64,000 bases of DNA. Origin: Ampullaceana balthica (lineage: Eukaryota > Mollusca > Gastropoda > Lymnaeidae). The notes beneath the pieces are model-generated. The model was not told where the DNA came from. It worked only from the letters and a program-made list of their open reading frames with translations, and did no database searches. Shown in pieces: positions 1-11,334 of this stretch. Numbering within the stretch: the stretch's first letter is position 1; each line of letters starts with the position of its first letter. The translations under genes were made by a program, and so were the position numbers. The stretch spans positions 806,001 through 870,000 of the forward strand of contig CALYLW010000055.1 in NCBI GenBank assembly GCA_944989445.1, read 5' to 3'.

Positions 1-808
1 CAGTGAGTTTAGTAGAGTTGTCTAATCCATTAAAAGGTGGTTCATTTGCAAGTTCTTTGAAAACTTGCCAGGGAAATGAGGTTAGCTCCCTCTTCCCCTG
101 GGGGGACACTCGGATCAACATATGATCGACGACAGACTTCATTCGAATGGGCAGAAAAGCCAAAACGGTTGGCTCCTTATTGAAAGGTCTTTCAAGTCCC
201 GTGCTAGGGGCGCTGTGGGGAAATGGAAGTTATACAACGCCGTGCCGTAATATTTATGAGTTTTTCGTTTCCGCGAGTCTATTCCATTATTTATAAAACC
301 GATAATTTCATTTCTTTATTCAGAACTTTCAGCTAAGACCGCACAGTAAATTCGGTTGTATTCAAATAGTCCAAGTTTTGAATGGTTTTACCAGACTCGT
401 GATAATCCATTAGGATATATAAAGATGAAATTATTCAGCTTGGCTGACTGAAAACGATATGTACTTTAACATTTCTCAGAAGTAAATTCAATCACTTCAG
501 GAGACATAAATGAAGAGGGAGAGGAAAGTTTTGTTGGTTCATTTTATGTCCGAGTGTTTCAAAACGGCCACCTCTATTTATTAGCCCTTAGTCTCATCGA
601 CATTCTGTTTTAGAAATGCTCAGTTCTGGTTTCGTATTTTTTTAAATATAGGCCTACACAAGGACTATAACATTCATTGTACAAACGAAAAGTACTCACT
701 ATTATTTGGGATATATATATATACAGTATAATATAATATATACATGTATCTATGTTTATGTATATAAATGTAGTTGTATTTCAGAAGTACACGATTAAGT
801 TTTTTAAT
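1..808. other. No gene seen; AT-rich sequence
   Basis: No coding region or recognisable repeat. A short AT/TATA microsatellite lies near 709-745. There is no open frame of note on either strand. Confidence 0.5.
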
Positions 809-818
809 ACCCTTTTCA

Positions 819-1233
819 GGGTCCATAAATGACGTCACGCGCCTGGAGGGTCAGGCATTTGTGACATGTGTGACGAGGGGGGTGGGGTGTTAAAGAAATG
901 TAACGTAACATCAGAAAACGCACAACTTTAAATAAAAGTTCCACTTACATATTTGATTGCTTGCAATTTATTCAATGACGTTTTCAATGGTCTCACACGT
1001 GTTACGATATAAGAGTACAGACTTACCCTAAATACATATTTAAATGACAAAAAAGGAATTTGTTTGCAACATGGTAACTGTCAATTAGAAAATATGGTGG
1101 TTTTGTGTTTTGTTTCAAAGCTTTGTGATGTCATATTGGGGGGTGGGCGGGTCTAAGTTTTTGTGACGAAGCGTGACGAGGGGGGGGGGTAAAAATTGGC
1201 GGAAATCGTGTGACGTCATTAATGGGCGGCCCC
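819..1233. mobile_element. G-rich MITE, copy 1 (divergent)
   Basis: The right end reads as the reverse complement of GGGGCCGCCCATTAATGACG, and the left end (GGGTCCATAAATGACGTCAC) is an eroded inverted copy of it. The interior carries repeated GTGAC motifs and long G runs near 870-890 and 1138-1190. The same terminal plan occurs at 12920-13187 and 23668-23945. No transposase is encoded, so it is non-autonomous. Superfamily is uncertain; the two better copies have 3-bp flanking repeats, as PIF/Harbinger elements do. Confidence 0.6.
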
Positions 1234-1711
1234 TTAGGGATTATTTTATACTTCGTGTGGTGAAGATGTAGCTTTCTATAACTGGGTTTCTTTCCTACTC
1301 TATTAGGTTCTAAATTATTCTAAATTATTGTGTTTGTTGTTAGGTTCTATGAATGTCCCTATCTATATAAGAACGAAAACGCACAGCTGTTGAATCGTCT
1401 TTTTGTGTTGTGAATTATCATGAGAGCAACAAACTTCGTTCATTTTCCGTAACAATGTTTACTGCACATTTCATTATAATATGTAAATAGATCTGCGTGC
1501 TGCATTTGTTTATCCAGGTTAAAACATTAAATTACGTCTGAAGTTCATCAAGTGGCTTGAGTCGATTGTATTCACGTGAACGTCACCTCTAGATGATAAC
1601 AATATGGATGCTGTGAAATTGTGTATACACAAGGCAACTAAAAATGGGGGGCTGTAAGATGTCTAAAGTACCCAGGAGATCTGCAAAGTACGTGGGTTGT
1701 ACGTGGGGTGA
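1234..1711. other. No gene seen
   Basis: Unique-looking AT-rich sequence with no coding or repeat signal that I recognise. Confidence 0.4.
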
Positions 1712-2066
1712 GAGTAAATGGGAGGAGAGTAAATGGGAGGAGAGTAAATTGGAGGAGAGTAAGTTGGAGGAGATAATGGGAGGAGAGTAAATGGGAGGAG
1801 AGTAAATGGGAGGAGAGTATGTGGGAGGAGAGTATGTGGGAGAAGAGTATGTGGGAGGAGAGTATGTGGGAGGAGAGTAAATGGGAGGAGAATAAATGGG
1901 AGGAGAGTAAGTGGGAGGAGAGTAAATGGGAGGAGAGTAAATTGGAGGAGATTAAGTGGGAGGAGAGTAAATGAGAGGAGAGTAAATGGGAGGAGAGTAA
2001 ATGGGAGGAGAGTAAATGGGAGGAGAGTAAATGGGAGGAGAGTAAATGGGAGGAGAGTAAGTGGGA
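1712..2066. repeat. 15-bp minisatellite
   Basis: About 23 tandem copies of a purine-rich unit, GAGAGTAAATGGGAG, with variants (AAGTGGG, TATGTGGG, AAATTGG). Because 15 is a multiple of three and the unit lacks stops on the minus strand, it produces a long minus-strand open frame (LLPFT repeats) that is not a gene. The strand asymmetry (almost no C on the plus strand) is marked. Confidence 0.92.
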
Positions 2067-2584
2067 AAGGAGGGGGCTGGGTGGGTGTTCTGTTAGGGGA
2101 TGTTATGGGGGTCTGCAAGACAGGGATATTAGTGGGGGAGACAGTAAATTTGGGGGGGGGGTACAAATCCAAACTTTACTCCCTGAGCTGATTCGTCAAA
2201 TCAATAAATTAAACTACGGGGAGATAACTAGTGGTCAGTAACAGACGCAGACGATATTTGGAAGTGAGTCTGGGGACTCGGGAGAAATTGGACCAATTTA
2301 CATATCATGGAAATGTGTCTGAGTTACTAAGCCAGTTACTGTGGACACAGACAGTAGGACCTAGCCAGGCTATCGCACCGGACAGCCGGGGATTCGTACT
2401 ATCATTTCAGCCATCATGTGCAGGTCCTCGGAGATTAGATTCCCAGGAGAAACATCAACCTGACGCATTAGCAGAGTGGTTTTTGCACGTCCAATTTGGG
2501 GGGGGGGTGTTATTACTTGAGATAAAGGCTCAGTGTGGACACTGTTTACTACTTTGAAAGTATTACTGTATGGTGTATGGGAAT
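2067..2584. other. No gene supported; short open frame only
   Basis: An open frame of 108 codons runs over 2231-2557 on the plus strand. It has no recognisable domain, signal peptide or family resemblance, and I do not call it a gene. A run of G lies at about 2500-2506. Confidence 0.35.
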
Positions 2585-2825
2585 TAATTCAGACTTGTCA
2601 TAGTATATTGGTAGGTATGTAAAATGATAACACCAAGGGATTGACTGTGGGTGCATACTATTATTCCACTATGTCAATGACTGTAGGACACTGTAGGTAT
2701 ATCACAATATTCCAGTATCGGAATGACTTAAGTTACATGATATTATTCCATATCACAATATTCCTGTATGGAAATGACTATGAACATGCCATATTATTCC
2801 ACCGTGGGAATGAATGTGAATCAAG
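2585..2825. repeat. Degenerate tandem repeat
   Basis: Loosely repeated blocks built from ATATTATTCCA, GGGAATGACTGTG-like and CACAATATTCC motifs at irregular spacing. It looks like an old minisatellite that has lost register. It also creates a spurious 85-codon plus-strand open frame (2641-2898). Confidence 0.5.
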
Positions 2826-3354
2826 GGATAATCGATTTTTAGTCATCACGCATGATCAACTTAATCAAAGTACAAAAAGTCTTTTTATGAGCTTTTAGTG
2901 TCAAAAATAACGAGGCAAGTTTATTGGTTTGTTGCTGGCTAATTATTATCTTATTTTCAACTACCGAATGATTTAATCAATATTTCTTTTTTTGCAGGTA
3001 ATTCGCTGTTGTGCGTACATGATTTTTTAAACTTTTAATCAAGTTAATAATTTATTCAATAAGTTTTGTTTGAGGCCTCTTTGCCTCTTTATAACTTATT
3101 CTGTGACTTTTAAAACTCGAGAACCTCTGCACTAGAGCTATGATATTAGTCATTCAGACGAATTAATGAAATCTACAGCTCCTGGCTCATAGCTACATGC
3201 TGGCAATTTCTCATAAAAAATGTATGCTAAAATTGTGATTGCCATGGTTTCCTGGAAGTCTATGTTTACTACAAGACGTGTGACGTGTGGTATCATTGGA
3301 GAGAAAACCCAGTTGATGCAAGGCGCTCAAAATATGGCTTCAAAAGTGTGTACT
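2826..3354. other. No gene seen
   Basis: AT-rich sequence without recognisable features. Confidence 0.4.
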
Positions 3355-3965
3355 ATGATAAAATTTAAAATAAAAAACGTAAAAAAAACTATATTTTGAC
3401 TATAAATCCTTTATAAACGAGACATAGCTAAAATAATGTTCATTATAATACGCTTCGCACAACAATTTAAAAAATCCAAAATTTTAGTTATGTATCAAAT
3501 ATATAAAGTACAAAGGATTTATAGTTTTAAAAAAACTTCTACAGTCTGCCTGCTAAATTTCAGCTCGATTTGATCACGGGAAAAGGGTTATAAAAACATA
3601 TTTAACATAGAGTGCATCATGAGACAGATTAACAATTACTAGCATTTACATTTACGGATCGGGAATACATTTTAAAAAGTATCGTCAATATAATACGCAC
3701 CGAGACACTCTAGCATAAAAATTAACATGCTATATAGAGATATATATTATATATAGATAATCTAGAAGTTCATTAATTTAATTACAGTACATTCGATCGA
3801 TTAGAAATTTTGATAGATACTTTTTATCATCGGCACGAGTCTGCCTGCAAAATGTCAGCTCGCTAGCTTACGAGGAAGTGTGTTAAAAATCGATACAAAG
3901 TTTTTTCAGCATTCAAGCAAGGCCTCAGACACCACGATTTAATATAAAGGATTTTTTAAAAAAAT
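3355..3965. repeat. Interspersed repeat family A (two degenerate copies)
   Basis: Contains the family's signature blocks. There is a left block near 3398 (GACTATAAATCC, then GAGACATAGCTAAA), and TTCATTATAATACGC and CAATATAATACGCACCGAGA blocks. A central GTACATTCGATCGAT...GAAATTTTGATA block lies near 3788, followed by a CAAAATGTCAGCTCGCTAGC-type block and an end block AATATAAAGGATTT near 3940. The same order recurs at about 11.3-12.6 kb, 33.3-34.3 kb and 62.3-62.7 kb. No coding capacity. The family may be a MITE or Helitron-like, and its class is unresolved. Confidence 0.7.
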
Positions 3966-4384
3966 TTAGTAGAGCTAAAATACGACTTCATGAATGGATC
4001 ATACAAAAAATATTTACCGCTAAAATACGGCTTTTAAAGTGTGTCATATCAATATACATAATTCCCGTCGTCTGTATGTATGGATGTAATTTGTAATGCT
4101 AATTTCTAATTTTAGAAAGCAGCGCACCAAATTACTGCACCAAAAATAACACTTTTCGAACGTTCCGCATAAAATTGTTCAATATGATAATAAATGAATC
4201 AAATAAAAATAAATTAAATTAATGAAAGTTCTGTATTACGTTATTTTATAATCTGATGTGCATTTATTTTGAAAACTTCCTTCATTTTTTACTAGTAATA
4301 CAATAAAAATGTTAACATAATGTTAATATATATGTCTCTTATAATAAAATATAACAAGAATGCTACTTTTTAGGTATGTTACTT
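3966..4384. other. AT-rich, one shared repeat block
   Basis: No gene. A block near 4101-4150 (TTTTAGAAAGCAGCGCACCA and following) is also found near 25131-25160, so this is probably part of another dispersed repeat. Confidence 0.45.
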
Positions 4385-5560
4385 AAATAATGATGATTAT
4401 GGTTGCTTGTATAGCGCTATCTATCAATGCTGCTCTACCATGGTCACCGCCCTCTCATTTACAAAACTTAGCTTCAATAAAAATAAAAATAAATATTCAT
4501 ATTTTTCTTCAAAGTTTCTTTGTCGTTACATTCTTTCAATGACTTGGAAAGATTATTCAATAACTTCAGGGGAGTTGCTTCTATAGATATCTTTCTGTGC
4601 CCATCCTCACTTGGAAATACAGAAGTGATCACGAAGAGGAACGCATCCCCTTTAAAGATACGTGTTTCGAAATGGGTTCTTTCAAATAATGCGATGCCGA
4701 TCCATCTATACAACTATACGTCATTGATATAGGATTTTGTGATCTATTCACTCAGCTACAGGAAATCAGTGTAGACCCTTGGCAGCTAATACGACTAGTA
4801 TGATACGATCTTATTTCCCTCACCGCATTACAGTTCGTTTCAGTGTTTTGTACATTCTGGAGACTCTGGAGTTGGTTTAAAGACGATCCCCTTGGACAGC
4901 TGTTGCAGTAATCCTATCTCGATTTACTGTTTTCCTATTCTGTTCTGGACGCAACTGACCCAGGGCACGTAGACGACTGAAAGAAGTCCCGACAACCGAC
5001 GTAATATTATAAGGACTCATCGGTCTAGCAGCCGGGATCCACACGGTTTTGGTCAAGGGAATCTCCATAGTGCCCACTTCTATCGATGCTATGTCAAACT
5101 TCCAAAAATTGGCGTCAGAATCAGAACCAGACATAATTCTTTCTGTCACCGGCTAACTTCAATCTGTTTCATGTCATCCAGGGTGTCACAAGACAGAATT
5201 CTCCAACAGCCTGAATGGCAGGAGCGCAGGTCAAAATAACGGGAAGAAACCCGTGTAAATCTCGAGTAATCCGTAAATATCTTGTGAGATATTCCATGAT
5301 TTTCAATCATTTTTTTCAGGCTGACTCATGCAGATGGAAAAAAGGATTTGCGCTGAAACTGAGCCCAGCGGTACACCACAGATTAGAGAGGTTTCCTTTA
5401 AAGATGACTCATTCACCACAATACCCTGTGTTCCGTCAGCCAGTGTGTAAACCCGCAAAGTACATTCAAAAGTCTTGACAAACAAATATCATGGTCAGTC
5501 ACATAAGAGGCAGCATTGAAGTCAACTAGAACCAAGATTATTAGATCACCGGGATGAGCA
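4385..5560 (-). pseudogene. Decayed CR1/L2-like LINE, 3' half of ORF2 (reverse transcriptase)
   Basis: On the minus strand, from 5560 down to 4385, frames broken by stops and shifts carry the C-terminal half of a non-LTR reverse transcriptase. Around 5330-5480 there is CGVPLGSVSAQILFS, a damaged form of the GVPQGS-LGPxLF motif of LINE reverse transcriptases. It is followed by a degenerate region where the YADD box would sit (reads as FTDY). Next, at 4880-5149, comes the thumb-type segment with VGTMEIPLTKTV and SVVGTSFSRLRALGQLRP. The C-terminal tail at 4474-4713 has LNNLSKSLKECNDKETLKKN, as in CR1/L2-type ORF2 ends. The downstream tail (AGCGCTATACAAGC, then an ATCATTATT-rich tract) looks like the 3' end typical of these LINEs. 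At least three frame changes and several stops make it dead. The family assignment is from motif memory, and the exact clade is uncertain. Confidence 0.82.
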
Positions 5561-6292
5561 CTACGATAAAATATTAAAGCTTACATACGGCCTAATGTGT
5601 GTCGTATAATACAATAATATCGTCTCATGTATTATATAATAACGGTTAAATTCGCACATAAGTAGTTCATTTTTTTAAAGAACTGTAAAACTTTAAAACC
5701 TCTACCATCTTGAAATACTTGAATTTGAATATTCAATATCATCAATGCATTTGTGTTAGCAAAATAAAACCCTCGTTATGTTTTTTGTTTGTTTGTCTTT
5801 AACTCTTACACTGACCATTACATTTAATTGCATAACCGTTAATAGTTGATGATGAAATAAATAAAATATTATATTCAATGCTTTTCCTTTATAACCAATC
5901 TTTGTAACAAGAGAGATAATCTGAAGTCAATGAAGTAAGAACTCTTGATGGTAACGCCCCATCTTGGTGTGGTTTGAAGAAGTACTGTCTAAGAATCTGT
6001 CTCCGGAAGTCAGCAGGTCCATGAACACGACTTGTCATCTGGACATTTGACCCGTCTGTTGATGAGAGCCACGGGTGTATGAAGTGACCAGTTCGCTAGT
6101 TTAGTCGGGCACCAGAACTCTTGACACACGCAACACGGCCTCCGGACTACGAACAAGGGACAAAAGGTGAAAGTTCACTAGCATCTTTGCTGCCTTGAGA
6201 CAAGAGTTTTTGATCAATAGTTATTTTCAAGTAATGATAGTAAATATAGCAGACAGGGGTAATTGCTCGCTCTTCGATTTTATAAAACACTC
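5561..6292. other. No gene seen
   Basis: AT-rich then mixed sequence. No recognisable coding or repeat signal, although the LINE relic may extend into its left edge. Confidence 0.4.
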
Positions 6293-6362
6293 GCTCACTC
6301 TCTCTCCCCCCTCTCTCTCTCTGTCTGTCTCTCGCGCGCTCTCTCTCTCTCTCCCCCCTCAC
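6293..6362. repeat. CT-rich microsatellite
   Basis: Mostly CT dinucleotides with CTGT and CGCG interruptions, followed by a short CACACA stretch. Confidence 0.9.
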
Positions 6363-6789
6363 ACACAGTATAAAATTAAAAACACGTTTTTAATGAAAAT
6401 ATTATCAAAGTAAAAAAAAATCGCAGTTATTATTATTATTATTGTTGTTGTTCTCTATCTTGGGTGGTATTTTAACACCAAGTGCTCTTAAAAAAATATT
6501 ACGGTTGTTGATTTTAAAGGCAACTAGAACCTCCCGCAAATCCCATAACAGTATGGGATTAGTATGTCTTTGTAATGTCGTAGTGAGCTCTCTGGGAATG
6601 CTCATTATTTCCTCCTACATAATGAGCAACAATCAGGGAATGTAGGACTTTGTGCAACGTAAACAAACAAACAAAAAGAAAGCATGATATAAATAAAGGA
6701 AAGTAATGGAAAACACGTAACTACAAGGGTTACGATATTTGAAAGCAAAAATAAAAGCGTGGTACAGGTTATAAACAATAACTGATTGA
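6363..6789. other. No gene seen; short TTA repeat
   Basis: A TTATTATTATTATTG tract lies near 6427-6450. Nothing else is recognised. Confidence 0.4.
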
Positions 6790-6814
6790 ATAGTGAGAGA
6801 CAAGAGTGACAAGA

Positions 6815-6821
6815 GAGAGAA

Positions 6822-6858
<37 letters not shown>

Positions 6859-6898
6859 TACAGACAGACAGACAGACGGACGGACGGACGGACGGACG

Positions 6899-6980
<82 letters not shown>

Positions 6981-7023
6981 TAGACAGACAGACAGGCAGA
7001 CAGACAGACAGACAGACAGAGAC
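6815..7023. repeat. GA then GACA/GACG tetranucleotide microsatellite
   Basis: A GAGA tract (about 6815-6840) passes into GACA repeats, then a block of about seven GACG units (about 6876-6903), then GACA again to 7020. The tetranucleotide has no stops in several frames and yields overlapping spurious open frames on both strands (CLSVCLSV / RQTDRQTD). Confidence 0.95.
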
Positions 7024-8055
7024 CGTGAAAGAGTGCATAGCGGAAGAGAGATTGAAATGCCAACAATAATTAGACAACAACTTATTTGAAAAATTAAGAG
7101 AAAGAGGAACAAATAATATGGAAATAATAAGTGGTGGTAATTATTCCTAGAGATGTTCGATAGACTTTACGATAAGAATAGTTAACTATAGACCAAAGCA
7201 TACAAATATTGTACCCAAAGAAAAGGCGATGAAATAGTATTCATTATTTTGCTAACATTACGGCCATTGTCTAAATTCCTGATGACGGCAGGCAATATTT
7301 CCTTGACGTGAACCTACGTCCCAACTGTAACCAACGACAATAGCATTTCCAAGAACAAGTCTGATCACCGCGACCCACATCCTGAACACGGCATTTCATC
7401 GAGTTAAACTCTATCCTACAGTCCCCTTTATCAGAACACCCGCCACCCTCACCAGCCCACACAGACCCGCCGTCCACACCACCCCACACTCGCCTCCCAC
7501 ACACACCATCACACACACGCACGGAGACCCTCCCGGCACAACATTAATCCACATTGTCGGTTGAGAGGATCGCTGTTAACGAAGAAGCCCAAGGGATTCC
7601 TCCCAACAAGTAATCTGTCTTGATGGGATTCCCATGTTTGTGGACCGCCAGACACTTCATCCAGGAAGCCAGTGTTTGTTTTACACAAACCAGGATATCC
7701 GCACGCAAACTTTGATACATTCATGTCGGGCTTCGGTGGTAACAGTAATGATACCCAATCCACCTCGATACTGTTAGATATGTGTAAATGTATCCCGATA
7801 AACTAAGTCTATGTTTCGGTGTATTCAAATTACCGTCGTCAGATTAGGGTACGTTTACTGGAAGGCTTTGTAGGGTGGCGGGTTCTAAGAGAGGAGGGGC
7901 GAGCATACGTCTAGACCCTAGAGTAGAACCACGGTCGGTGGGCAGACAATGGTCTTTGAGCTTTAAGTTCCCGGCCAGTACAATGTTAATGTTCATGGTT
8001 GAAGACACAAGTTTATGACTGACTGACACCGGTTTCAGTCATTAACTGTACTCTT
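7024..8055. other. No gene seen
   Basis: Two short minus-strand open frames (7271-7522 and 7509-7763) show no family signal. The stretch 7435-7530 is C-rich with CCCACAC motifs. Nothing here is called. Confidence 0.4.
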
Positions 8056-8057
8056 TG

Positions 8058-8335
8058 GACTGTGACACCAGGTGTAGGACTGGGACACCAGGTGTAGGAC
8101 TGGGATACCAGGTGTAGGACTGGGACACCAGGTATAGGACTGGGATACCAGGTGTAGGTCTGGGACACCAGGTGTAGGACTGTGACACCAGGCGTAGGAC
8201 TGTGACACCAGGTGTAGGACTGAGATACCAGGTATAGGGCTGGGACACCAGGCGTAGGCTACTGTAGGACTGGGACACGAGGTATAGGACTGGGACACCA
8301 GGTGTAGGCTACTGTAAAACTGGGACTCTAGGAGT
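8058..8335. repeat. 20-bp minisatellite
   Basis: About 13 copies of GGGACACCAGGTGTAGGACT with variants (GTGACACC, GGGATACC, GGTATAGG). Two copies near the right end carry an insertion (GCTACTGTAGGACT). It produces spurious minus-strand frames (VSQSYTWCPSPTPG). Confidence 0.93.
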
Positions 8336-8483
8336 ACAGATAATAATACTCAGACCCAAGAAAATATCGTTCACTTTCAGGCCAAGCTTAAGGGCTGATG
8401 AATAAAGGTCTATTCTTGAAGCCTTTTAGGAAAAACAACACCAAAAAACCTCACTTTTCACATTTCTGTCCATTACATGTTGG

Positions 8484-10408
8484 GTGAGGACTAGGCCTGT
8501 CAACGGGTACCCGGGACCCGGGTACCCGTTGCCGTGTGATTACCCGGGTAGTAAAATTCCGCCCGGGTACCCGTGAAAATGTGGCTTCTATGTCTATATT
8601 AACTGTAGCCCAAACTTCGGCTCCCATGCGGCTTTTTGTGTTTACATTGTGGCTTGCGAAACAATTTATCAAATGAAAATTTTTGTTTCAAATATATGCT
8701 GTGAAGTACTTCTAAGGAGAAATATCTGTCAACGGGAAATAAAATACGGTCCCAACAAATACAATGTATTTTGATATATCTTTTTTTCTCTCAACCTGAA
8801 ACAGAAATCGCACAACACACTAAAAAAATGGTTCTTTAAAAGAATCGTATAAAGAAAACAAAAGTCCTCTGCCAACAAAAATAAATGATGGACTGCTTAG
8901 AGATGAAAGACGCTGTGTTTGTTAATAAAAAAAACACGCTTGCTTTGACTAACTTTGCTTTGAAATACGCCATTGATACTAGCTAATATTGTTTATTTAC
9001 CCCCTCTCCTCCCTTCACTCCTATAACCCACCCCCCTTACATCCGCCTTACTTCTTCATTAACACGTGGTGACCTAGAAAAACTGATGCTAATAATGCGT
9101 ACAAGGTCGTCAGTATTTAAATTTAAAAAATTGAATAGTTACTAACAATTACTAACAGTGTAGGATGGGCACACGTCGGCTGTGAGGATGGACTGCACAG
9201 AGATGAAAGATGCCGTGTTTGTTTTTTGTTCATTCAAACACCCTTGCTTTGAAAGTAACTTTGCTTTGAAATAGCCGACAGTGGCTCACCGATTGATACT
9301 ATATATCTAATGCCGTTTTTTCTACTCTCCCCCCCCCTCTCCTCTCTTCCCTCCTATAACCCAGTGCTTCTCAAAAATTTTTATATTACGGACCGGCAGG
9401 AATTTTTTCCATTGCATCTGGAACCGGTGCACTATTTTCCCTGTACTTACATGGTAGCGAAATGAATTATATTTCGTTTTATTTTACTTCTTTATTTCTT
9501 TCATTTATTTGCTTATTGTCAAAAATGACAAATTCTATAGGGTTAGTATTATTGATAGCAATTGGAGGATTATAATTATATTTTTCTCTCCTTTCTTGAT
9601 AACTTAAGCGGACCCCCACTTTGAGAAGCACTGCAATAACCCACACCCTTGTATTCGCTTGTGTTTCTTGTGTTCATGTTTCTTGTGTTCATTGACACGT
9701 CTTTGCCTAGCCCAAAAATTGATATTAATAATACACCCAAAGTTAACAAGATGGGTTAGACGTCGCGTGGAATCAGGCCAATCAAGTTGACAGCGACACG
9801 GCAAAATGCAACCATTGTAATTAAATTGTGTCTGTGAAGGGTGGCAACCCAACGCGATAAAACGCCATGTGAACGTTATTCATAAAATTGATATTGATAA
9901 ACAAACCGCCGATCCACCCAATATCAGAAATATTTTGGTGTCAACAAAAGCAGTACCACTGACCAAAGCACGATCACTTGAGATTTATCGCAGTATAGCA
10001 TACATCATCGCCATTAGCATCGACTACCGACGCCAAGTGGATATTAACATTCAAGGTATGACACTGAACGTTACGTCATTGCCGTTGACATTTTGTTTGC
10101 ATGTTCAGTTTACTGTCGTTTATGAGTATGACGAATGCATTTACAGCAGGAATTGAATAAAAGTTTTTAGTGCATTATAGTTAATTGTAGTGCATTAGTA
10201 ATAGTATGTTACTGGAAGCAAGCCGTTGGCTACTACTACTGTGTGAAATGAGGTGCATGGATGGAGGCTAGGTTGCATTGTATAGCGATCATGACGGGGA
10301 AAATTATGCGACGTTCAAGTTTAGAACGGGTAACCCGGGTACCCGTTCAAAATTTTCACGGGTACCCGGGCAGCTTTTTCCAACAAAATTGACAGCCCTA
10401 GTGAGGAC
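8484..10408. mobile_element. hAT-type DNA transposon, 1,909 bp, with 8-bp TSD
   Basis: The element spans 8492-10400. Its ends are TAGGCCTGTCAA on the left and TTGACAGCCCTA on the right (11 of 12 inverted positions match). It is flanked by identical 8-bp duplications GTGAGGAC at 8484-8491 and 10401-10408, as hAT insertions are. Inside each end are further inverted palindromic blocks built from CGGGTACCCG (8505-8575 and 10327-10372). No transposase reading frame is recognisable, so it is non-autonomous. The interior has a direct duplication of roughly 300 bp (about 8888-9120 and 9189-9740), and the second unit is interrupted by a smaller hAT MITE. Confidence 0.9.
9354..9641. mobile_element. hAT MITE, 272 bp, nested in the larger hAT element
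   Basis: The element occupies 9362-9633 and begins CAGTGCTTCTCAAA, ending in the inverted copy TTTGAGAAGCACTG. Flanks are CTATAACC on the left and CAATAACC on the right (7 of 8). The sister unit of the host's internal duplication keeps an uninterrupted CTCCTATAACCCACC at about 9018-9032, the empty site. The interior has GGACCGGCAGG and GGAACCGGTGCAC blocks shared with the copy at 53160-53346. Confidence 0.9.
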
Positions 10409-10564
10409 TCAAATGTTCCTTACCTTTGCGTCCTCAGCAAGCAGTTATTTTCTCTTATTTAGCTTATCATCTCTGATTGATTGATGGAGATCTCCATTAT
10501 AAAATCGAAAACTATCCAAACAGAAATTATTTCCAATGATAAAGCCAAATAGTCCCCCCCCCCT

Positions 10565-10712
10565 GTAGCCACTGGCCAAGCTAATAAAAAGCCCCGTCAT
10601 GTAGCCACTGGCCAAGGTAGCAAAGAGTCCCGTTATGTAGCCACTGGCCAAGCTAGCAAAGAGTCCCATCCTTAGCCACTGGCCAAGCTAGCAAAGAGTC
10701 CCGTACTGTAGC
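10565..10712. repeat. About 36-bp minisatellite
   Basis: Four to five copies of a unit starting GTAGCCACTGGCCAAGCTAG and ending GAGTCCCGTTAT-like. The first copy reads AATAAAAAGCCCC in place of CAAAGAGTCCC. Confidence 0.88.
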
Positions 10713-10939
10713 AATAAGTCTCTTCTCACCACATTATGACCAAGTGTTCCGAGGCGGAAGTAGGAGGACAGGAGATAAGGCGCGGCTTGACACACGAGAT
10801 CAAGGTTAATATTCACCCCCTCCCCCCATTTTTAGGGTTCATAATAATAAAACAAATCACATCGTTTCCATGAAAATATTTTGTTCGTTCCTTAAACCAA
10901 AGTCATTGCTCTGTAATCCTGTTTGTAATTCTATAATAA
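10713..10939. other. No gene seen
   Basis: Mixed unique sequence with no recognisable feature. Confidence 0.4.
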
Positions 10940-10941
10940 GG

Positions 10942-11195
10942 GGCACGATGTTCGCGGGTTCGAATCTCTGTGAAGCCAGGGATGTGTTCCCGGCGTCAAG
11001 GAAGTCCACCCAGCAGCTCCGAATAGTTACCTGACACTAGTTAGGGAATCAAAGGCGGCCGGGAATAGCGCGGTCCCTCATGGCCGTGGCCTGTGAACGC
11101 CGCCTCACTCGCCAATACGTTTTAATCAGAGCTTAGGACGCAATAGTCTTCAGAATATAAGGAGCTTCTGTAATAGATAAGACAAGACAATAGAT
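10942..11195 (+). mobile_element. tRNA-derived SINE, copy 1
   Basis: Carries a B-box-like GGTTCGAATCT at 10957-10967 but no intact A box. The body matches the other three copies: CACCCAGCAGCTCCGAATAG, ACACTAGTTAGGG, GGCCGTGGCCTGTGAACGCC and GACGCAATAGTCTTC. The tail reads TAATAGATAAGACAAGACAA, an eroded GATAA repeat. Its 5' end is degenerate, so it is a fossil copy. Confidence 0.85.
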
Positions 11196-11334
11196 TTGTC
11201 CTAATAAATTATATATATAATTTTGTGAAATTTAAGCTTTGTCCGCGATAAATATTAAGTAGACGAATTATGTTTAAAAAAATGTTTGTGTTTAAAAAAG
11301 GATAAAGAGAATTGTCTCAAGCCTAAATACAAAA

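Noticed and set aside
1663..2172. Proline/leucine-rich minus-strand frame of 169 codons
   Set aside because: It is the 15-bp minisatellite in translation.
2231..2557. 108-codon plus-strand open frame
   Set aside because: No domain, no family resemblance and a G homopolymer inside it. Frames of this length are expected by chance in 64 kb.
6605..7112. Overlapping open frames of CLSV and RQTD repeats
   Set aside because: They are translations of the GACA/GACG microsatellite on both strands.
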